Origin: Bacteroides sp.
Lineage (GTDB): Bacteria > Bacteroidota > Bacteroidia > Bacteroidales > Bacteroidaceae
Assembly (NCBI GenBank): GCA_021204375.1
Contig: JAJPZL010000325.1
Coordinates: 1 to 7,331 of the forward strand
Direction: 5' to 3'
DNA: 7,331 nt
Shown: positions 1 to 4,971 of the stretch, piece by piece
Position numbering within the stretch: position 1 is the stretch's first letter
How the letters are laid out: every line of letters starts with the position of its first letter
Notes under the pieces: generated by a model
The model's database searches: none
The model's input: the letters and a program-made list of their open reading frames with translations, nothing else
What the model was told of the DNA's origin: nothing
Position numbers and translations under genes: made by a program

Positions 1-238
1 TAAAAGAATTATTTATTTCGTAATTTACTCTCCCTAGCTACTTAAGAAAGAAATAATGGAGTCATGTTAACCTAATTCTAACCTTAAATAAATATTACTA
101 AAAAAACCTCTTAATTATGTTTGCTAATATAATGGGTGGTATTTGTATAGATGTGTACAATTTGATGGTTTAGATGGATTTTTTTGATGAATTAGAGTTT
201 TCGGAGTTGGGTTGAACTTGTATTCATGGAAAAGTTTC
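1..238. other. AT-rich non-coding leader upstream of fabI
   Basis: This stretch is strongly AT-rich compared with the genes, and I see no convincing coding sequence in any frame. It holds a short direct repeat (TAACCT twice within about 66-85) and a lone match to the Bacteroidetes -7 element, TATGTTTG at 116-123, which lacks a TTG/TTTG at the proper distance upstream and is too far from fabI to be the obvious promoter. The last bases of this interval carry the -33 part and the first two -7 bases of the likely fabI promoter, listed separately. The first three bases are TAA, but nothing shows that they end a gene. Confidence 0.6.
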
Positions 239-246
239 TATCTTTG
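217..246 (+). promoter_or_regulatory. Likely fabI promoter, Bacteroidetes sigma-ABfr type
   Basis: TATCTTTG at 239-246 fits the Bacteroidetes -7 consensus TAnnTTTG exactly. CTTG at 217-220 lies 18 bases upstream and can serve as the -33 element; the usual gap is about 19-21, so the spacing is slightly short. Transcription would start near 252-255, giving a leader of roughly 20-25 bases before the fabI ATG at 276. The bases after the -7 element are CAAC, much like the CAGG after the dpp4 element. It would drive fabI and probably the two genes behind it. Confidence 0.6.
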
Positions 247-275
247 CAACCAAATTTAACTAATTGCGATCAGGT

Positions 276-1132
276 ATGAGTTACAACTTGTTAAAAGGTA
301 AAAAAGGTGTTATTTTCGGTGCTCTTAATGAACAATCCATTGCCTGGAAGGTGGCAGAAAGAGCGGTAGAAGAAGGAGCGACAATTACATTATCAAATAC
401 GCCTATTGCAGTGCGCATGGGAGAGACAGATGCACTGGCTCAGAAATTAGGTTGTGAGGTGATCTCGGCGGATGCGACCAGTGTGGAGGATCTGCAACAG
501 GTATTTTCGCGCTCAGTAGAGTTACTGGGTGGAAAAATTGATTTTGTGCTTCATTCGATCGGGATGTCTCCCAATGTACGTAAGAAAAGAACGTACGATG
601 ATCTGGATTATGATTTCCTGAATAAGACCATGGATATTTCTGCTGTTTCGTTCCATAAAATGATGCAGGTGGCTAAAAAAATGGATGCCATTGCCGAGAA
701 GGGTTCGATACTTGCTTTAAGCTATATGGCTGCACAGCGTACTTTTTTTTGGTTATAACGATATGGCGGATGCCAAATCCCTGTTGGAATCCATTGTCCG
801 TAGTTTTGGTTATATCTATAGTCGTGAAAAGGGGGTAAGGGTTAATACCATCTCTCAGTCGCCTACCATGACTACTGCGGGATCGGGTGTTAAGAGAATG
901 GATAAACTGTTCGACTTTGCCAACCGGATGTCTCCGCTGGGAAATGCAGATGCTGCTGAGTGTGCGGATTATTGTATCCTGATGTTCTCAGACCTGACCC
1001 GTAAGGTAACCATGCAGAATTTGTATCATGACGGAGGTTTCTCCAGTGTGGGTATGAGCCTGCGTGCGATGGCTACTTACGAAAAAGGACTGGATGAATA
1101 TAAGAATGAACAAGGAAATAATATACGGATAA
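276..1132 (+). pseudogene. fabI: FabI enoyl-ACP reductase (NADH), two frame changes as read
   Basis: FabI reduces trans-2-enoyl-ACP to acyl-ACP with NAD(P)H, the last step of each round of type II fatty acid synthesis in the cytoplasm; it is the triclosan target. The ATG at 276 (MSYNLLKGKKG) is preferred over an upstream in-frame TTG at 264 because Bacteroidetes FabI proteins begin this way. Visible are the N-terminal cofactor motif GALNEQSIAW (residues 15-24), HSIGMS, LSY (Tyr150) and, after frame restoration, the Y-x6-K pair Tyr160/Lys167, matching E. coli Tyr146, Tyr156 and Lys163. The first frame runs to a stop at 756-758. T8 at 743-750 appears one base too long: with T7 the protein continues TFFGYNDMADAK. 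A second shift near 1111-1119 lets the frame miss the natural end; restored, it ends IIYG-TAA at 1130-1132, about 284-285 residues and close to the usual length. Unless the shifts are sequencing errors, the product lacks the catalytic Tyr160 and Lys167. It is followed 77 bases later by gldB. Confidence 0.93.
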
Positions 1133-1140
1133 GCTGTTCT

Positions 1141-1176
1141 CCGGGTGAATATATACTAACAGGTATATTCATCCGG
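1141..1176 (+). repeat. Inverted repeat (hairpin) between fabI and gldB
   Basis: A 13-base left arm, CCGGGTGAATATA (1141-1153), pairs with TATATTCATCCGG (1164-1176) across a 10-base loop. There is one mismatch on DNA, which is a G-U pair in RNA. It starts 9 bases after the restored fabI stop and ends 33 bases before the gldB ATG. No T-run follows, so it is not a standard intrinsic terminator. It could limit read-through, mark an RNA processing or stability point between the two genes, or be a dyad of no function. It also lies inside the open frame that appears to fuse fabI to gldB, which argues that this stretch is intergenic. Confidence 0.65.
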
Positions 1177-1209
1177 ATACTCCGGACTCTGTCCCATACT
1201 ATATATACC

Positions 1210-2228
1210 ATGCAAAAACATATTCGTTCCCTGCTTTTTCTGCTACTGTTTTTTACGGGTGGGTGCGATGTTATGCTCCGGCACAGCGAAGAGAAAGCAG
1301 AAGAGAAGATCACTATTGCCCGGTATGACCGTCTGCTTTACGAATATGTTTCTGCTCATTCAGTCGTTGCCTGGCAGAAAATGAATACGGACTATACCCG
1401 TATTATCCGTCTTCTGATCGAGGATATACTGCAATTGGGGAGTGTAATGGAGCCCTCTATCAACCAGCAACTGATCAGTTATTTTAATGATAGTTTACTG
1501 ATACAGCTTTTTGATGATGTGGAAGAGAAATACCGTAACCTGGATTTTCTGGAAAAGCAGTTAGCCGGAAGTTTCCGGCAACTTAAAAAGGAGATCCCTT
1601 CTTTAACAGTTCCACGTATTTATGCACAGGTCTCTGCATTGAACGAGTCGATCCTGGTAGAGGATAGCCTGATCGGTATCAGTCTGGATAAATATATGGG
1701 ACATGACTATCCGCTCTACCGGGACTATTATTACGACTACCAGTGTCGTACGATGACTTCCGACCGGATCGCTCCCGACTGCCTCTCTTTCTATCTGCAG
1801 TATGAATACCCGTTTGGGTTTATGACAAGGCCCTCTTTGCTGAATGTGATCCTCTATTTTGGTAAGGTACACTATATTGTAAGTCGTGTTTTGGGATATA
1901 ACTCTCTGGAAGAGGAGCTGGGCTACACACCGGAGGAGATAAAGTGGTGCCGGAAAAATAAAAACCTGGTCTGGGAGAGAATGGTGGCCCGGGGCATCTG
2001 CGTTCGACGGATCCTATAATCGTCCGGAGTTATACCCGTCCTTCTCCGCAGCCGGTCAATTTTTCGGGAGAAGAGGCTCCGCCTTTTATCGGGACCTGGA
2101 TGGGGACCCGGAGCATAGAATCGTATATGAAAAATAACCGGAAAGTAACCTTCCGGCAGTTGCTTGAAGATAAGGATTACCTGCGTATTTTGCATGAGTC
2201 CGGGTTCAGTACTGCATTGGATCATTAA
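1210..2228 (+). pseudogene. gldB: GldB-like lipoprotein, one frame change near its C-terminus
   Basis: This resembles the Bacteroidetes GldB lipoprotein family. GldB is needed for gliding in Flavobacterium, but homologues are common in non-gliding Bacteroidales, where their role is unclear. The ATG at 1210 starts a lipoprotein signal: charged MQKHIR, a Leu/Phe-rich core, then TGGC with Cys19 as the likely lipidated residue. The rest is an envelope domain rich in Tyr and acidic residues, with YLQYEYPFGF and a GYTPEEIKWCRKN stretch typical of the family's C-terminal half. As read, the frame reaches a stop at 2017-2019. One base to the side, the expected tail follows (GHLRSTDP, then FIGTWMGTRSIESYM, FRQLLEDKDYLRIL) and ends at TAA 2226-2228. 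The run GGGG at 1991-1994 appears one G short. Restored length is 339 residues, near the family's usual size. It sits 21 bases before the methyltransferase gene, suggesting one operon. The assignment rests on remembered family sequence, so the symbol is probable, not certain. Confidence 0.82.
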
Positions 2229-2249
2229 TTTAAAAGTTTCATACGCTAT

Positions 2250-2954
2250 ATGGATAGTGCCCTTTACCTGATCCCGGTCACACTGGGAGATACTCCTCTG
2301 GAACAGGTTTTACCCGTTTATAACAGGGAAATTATACTGGGGATCCGCCATTTTATTGTGGAGGACGTTCGCTCGGCACGTCGTTTCCTGAAAAAGGTGG
2401 AAAAGAGTATTGATATAGATTCGCTGGAGTTCTATACGCTTAATAAACATACTACCGCTGAGGAGCGCTCTTCTTATCTGGATGCACTGAAGGAAGGAAT
2501 GCCGGTAGGGCTTCTTTCGGAGGCGGGTTGTCCTGCTATTGCCGATCCGGGTGCGGATATGGTGGCAGTGGCTCAGCAGAAGGGATTGAAAGTGGTCCCT
2601 CTGGTAGGGCCTTCTTCTATTTTACTATCTTTAATGGGCTCCGGGTTTAACGGACAGAGTTTTGCTTTCCATGGTTATCTGCCTATTGATCCCGGTCAGC
2701 GTGCAAAGAAGCTGAAGCAACTGGAGAACGGGATTTACCAGGAGGATCAGACGCAGCTTTTTATTGAGACTCCTTACCGGAACCAGAAGATGTTTGAAGA
2801 GATAGTGCAGGTATGCCGCCCGCAGACACGTCTTTGCATTGCCGCTGACCTGACTTGTGAGGGAGAATATATCCGTACTTTAAGTGTGAAAGAGTGGAAA
2901 GGGCAGAAGCCTGATCTTGCTAAACGTCCTTGTATATTTCTTTTATATAAATAA
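2250..2954 (+). CDS. RsmI-type SAM-dependent methyltransferase (short form)
   Basis: This is an intact 234-residue protein of the tetrapyrrole-methylase-fold family, closest to RsmI, which 2'-O-methylates C1402 of 16S rRNA. Visible motifs are the N-terminal LYLIPVTLGD (residues 6-14; RsmI has a similar LY-VPTPIGN), SEAGCPAIADPG (90-101) equivalent to the RsmI loop S-D-A-G-x-P-x-x-x-D-P-G, LVGPSS (118-123), FAFHGYLP (138-145) and IETPYR (172-177). It is shorter than typical RsmI (about 280 residues) and lacks the usual C-terminal extension. Bacteroidetes carry such a short paralogue besides a full RsmI, so the substrate need not be C1402 and I give no symbol. The ATG at 2250 lies 21 bases after the restored gldB stop, in an AT-rich stretch with no Shine-Dalgarno, as is normal for the phylum. 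The 3' end overlaps the convergent membrane/Nudix gene by 35 bases. No lesion is visible and all key motifs are kept. Confidence 0.9.
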   Translation: MDSALYLIPVTLGDTPLEQVLPVYNREIILGIRHFIVEDVRSARRFLKKVEKSIDIDSLEFYTLNKHTTAEERSSYLDALKEGMPVGLLSEAGCPAIADPGADMVAVAQQKGLKVVPLVGPSSILLSLMGSGFNGQSFAFHGYLPIDPGQRAKKLKQLENGIYQEDQTQLFIETPYRNQKMFEEIVQVCRPQTRLCIAADLTCEGEYIRTLSVKEWKGQKPDLAKRPCIFLLYK

Positions 2955-4038
2955 TATCCTTTAAGTAGTCGAACTCTTCGGTGAAACATTCGCCGAAGAT
3001 CCATTTGTCTATATTCTGTTCTATCTGGTGCACGGTCCAGAGTTTACCGCCTTTGAACCGGTGGTTCTTCAGGAGTGAATCGTCTGTAATTTCAAGGGTG
3101 TAGAGGTAAATAAGCCGGTAGGTCATCTCATTCTTAAACTTATGCTTGATACTGAACCGGGGCTCCAGCTCTTCGACTCCCGGAAAGGTATCTTCCATAA
3201 TAGTGTTTACCCGTTATTCCAGTGTCTCGCCATATTTGAGGTAGCTTTCCAGCGGAATATCTATTTTTCCCTGGTCGATGGTGCATTTCTGCGATTTATC
3301 GCACAGGAATAACATACCGTTACAGATCACAGCAATGCGTACTACGGGATTGATCAAACTGTTCTTATAGTTGAGTGCTTCTACCTTCAGGGTGCGGCCT
3401 GTTACATTTCCTTTTTCATCTACAATGGGGATAAAGTCGGCATCGCTCATCAGGGAGTTGAAATAGGTGAGCCCTGCCTGGTTGAAGAGGATAGCCAGTA
3501 TAAAGATGACCGGGGGAAAGATCCGGTAAAAGAGGAAACTCATCTTCGGAGTAAGCGGATAGGCAAACAGGACCACCAGGATCATCAGGAGCAGGTGGAT
3601 AATTCCCAGGATGGATATCACCCGGATGGATACGGCGGTAGCGTCCAGGCTACGGACCACGATCTGCTGGAATGGATTTCCTTTTTTGCGGGTCAACATC
3701 CCGCGTATGCGGTTGCTGAATATATAAAAGGTGATCAGTAAAAGAATGATCGCTGTTTCGAGTTCGATGGAAAGTGTTTCTGACGAATAGAACTGAAAAG
3801 GGGAGAGCCCCAGTAATGCCAGCAACAGTAATACCGTGGTGGATAGGATCAGAATAAAGCGGATCAATGTTTCCTGAAAGAGGTAGTGACTACCTACTAT
3901 ATAAATAATCCCGGTAACGGCACCCAGCAGAAGAGCAGTAACCGGTGTTACTACAGCTGAGAAGATCATAGTAATAATAACCGGAACCAATCCGAGCGAT
4001 ATGTTGAATGCCACGGGAAGTACATTCTTAAAACTCAT
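2920..4038 (-). pseudogene. Membrane protein with C-terminal Nudix-like domain, in-frame TAA
   Basis: Two reading frames, 4038-3214 (274 residues) and 3198-2920 (92 residues), are in register and separated only by TAA at 3216-3214 plus five codons. I read them as one gene of about 372 positions. Residues 1-200 are hydrophobic, with about six membrane segments (roughly 12-30, 33-50, 58-78, 92-108, 137-160, 168-188). From about 202 a Nudix-like fold begins: FIPIVDEKGNVTGR, then PVVRIAVICNGMLFLC, DIPLESYLKYGETLE, the stop, and on the far side FKNEMTYRLIYLYTLE and GGKLWTVHQIEQNI, the usual later Nudix strands and the W-x-x-x-E/Q-I segment. The catalytic Nudix box (G-x5-E-x7-RE-U-x-EE-x-G) is absent: the RE-U-x-EE-x-G positions read T-I-M-E-D-T-F-P. 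The domain is therefore probably non-enzymatic, perhaps ligand-binding. Function is unknown. It follows lipA by 51 bases and likely shares its transcript. It ends with TAG at 2922-2920, inside the methyltransferase gene. An alternative reading is two separate genes, but each would hold half a domain. Confidence 0.75.
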
Positions 4039-4064
4039 TCGTTAGCGTTTTGTTTTAATAACAA

Positions 4065-4099
4065 AAAAAGATATGTTAAGTTCTATTGCTTATCTTTTT
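4065..4099 (-). repeat. Weak A/T-rich inverted repeat at the lipA end
   Basis: AAAAAGATA (4065-4073, + strand) and TATCTTTTT (4091-4099) are perfect 9-base inverted arms around a 17-base loop that covers the end of the lipA stop codon region. Read on the - strand, the second arm runs into a T-rich tract just before the membrane/Nudix gene start at 4038. The stem has a single G-C pair and would be weak, so it is at most a poor terminator. The same stretch (TATCTTTTTTTG on the - strand) loosely resembles a -7 promoter element, but its run of T is too long for the consensus. Confidence 0.3.
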
Positions 4100-4953
4100 A
4101 TTGGTAGATGTTTCTCCGCATGGTAAGAGGAGCGAACCAACGGGCCGCTTTCTACATGGCTGAATCCTTTTTTTAAAGCTTGTTCCCGATAGCCCTCAAA
4201 CTGGTTGGGAGTGATATAGGCTGCTACCGGCTAGTGCCGGCGTGTAGGTTGCAGGTATTGACCGATGGTAAGAATCCGGCAATTTGCCTGCCGAAGGTCT
4301 TCCAGTGTCTCTGCTACTTCTTCCGGTGTTTCTCCCAGTCCTGCCATGATCCCGCTTTTGGTGATAACTCCTTTGGAGGCCAGATAGGAGAGTACCTGTA
4401 AACTCTGCCGGTATGTTGCTCCACTACGTATTCGTGGAGAGAGGCGCTCTACTGTCTCCAGGTTGTGAGAAATAATATCGGGTTGTGTTTCGATAACCCG
4501 GTCTATTAACTCCTTTTTTCCCTGGAAGTCGGGGATCAGTACCTCCAGGGTGATACCCGGATTCAACTCTTTTACCTGACGAATAGTAGAAGCCCAGTGG
4601 GAGGCTCCCAGATCGGGAAGGTCGTCCCGGTCTACCGAAGTAAGGACGGCGTGAGAGAGCTTCATCCATGCAATAGAACGGGCTACCTTTACCGGTTCAT
4701 CAGGATCGGGAGGAAGGGGCCTGCCGATAGCTGTGTTGCAGAAACGACAGTTACGGGTGCAGATAGTGCCCCGATCATAAAAGTGGCTGTACCTTTTCCC
4801 CAACACTCGCCCCGGTTGGGGCACCGTCCGCTGCTACAGATCGTATGCAGTCCGTGGGTCTCTATCACTTGTTTGGTCTCCGTATAGCGGCTGTTGGTAG
4901 TAAAATCCACCTTTAGCCATTCGGGTTTTTCTGCTCTTTTTTTTCTTTTCCAC
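4090..4953 (-). pseudogene. lipA: LipA lipoyl synthase, two frame changes and an in-frame TAG
   Basis: LipA is a radical-SAM enzyme with two 4Fe-4S clusters; it inserts sulfur at C6 and C8 of protein-bound octanoyl groups to make lipoyl cofactor for 2-oxoacid dehydrogenases and the glycine cleavage system. Restored numbering from GTG 4953: KPEWLK (9-14); auxiliary-cluster C39-x4-C44-x5-C50; radical-SAM C65-x3-C69-x2-C72; LTSVDRDDLPDLGA (104-117); EVLIPDFQG (137-145); MAGLGET (203-209); ILTIGQYLQP (227-236); RSSYHAEK (274-281), whose serine ligates the auxiliary cluster. Lesions: the KPEWLK frame has no ATG/GTG/TTG upstream, but the GTG at 4953 joins it if A8 (T8 at 4937-4944 on +) is one too long; between FMI and GTICTRNC one G is missing from the run at 4772-4769; TAG at 4233-4231 replaces residue 241, after which [14 protein letters not shown] continues in frame to TAA at 4092-4090. 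Restored length is 287, normal for the family. It starts 18 bases after dpp4. Truncation at TAG would remove the essential RSSYHA segment. Confidence 0.93.
4227..4240. repeat. Small perfect hairpin holding the in-frame lipA TAG
   Basis: CCGGC (4227-4231) and GCCGG (4236-4240) are perfect inverted arms with a 4-base loop (4232-4235). On the lipA strand the stop codon TAG (4233-4231) falls across the loop and the first base of the second arm. A five-pair all-G/C stem with a tight loop can cause base-calling or polymerase trouble, and could also be mere chance in a CCGG-rich region. Confidence 0.5.
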
Positions 4954-4971
4954 AGAGGTGTGACGGGCCGG

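Noticed and set aside
251..258. TAnnTTTG match on the - strand (TAAATTTG)
   Set aside because: No -33 element lies at a suitable distance, and there is no leftward gene in the remaining 250 bases.
264..275. TTG at 264 as the fabI start
   Set aside because: It adds four residues (MRSG) not seen in the family, and the ATG at 276 matches the usual N-terminus.
763..2019. A single 418-residue FabI-lipoprotein fusion gene
   Set aside because: The frame joins two families through an intergenic hairpin and a buried signal peptide. It is better explained by a frame change that bypasses the fabI stop.
4180..4401. A + strand frame opposite lipA
   Set aside because: It lies antisense to conserved LipA sequence and shows no family features; it is a shadow frame.
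2920..4953. Reassigned or recoded stop codons as an explanation for the in-frame TAA and TAG
   Set aside because: TAA and TAG also end other genes in the window (TAA for dpp4 and the methyltransferase, TAG for the Nudix-like gene), and no recoding signal is visible. Mutation or error is simpler.
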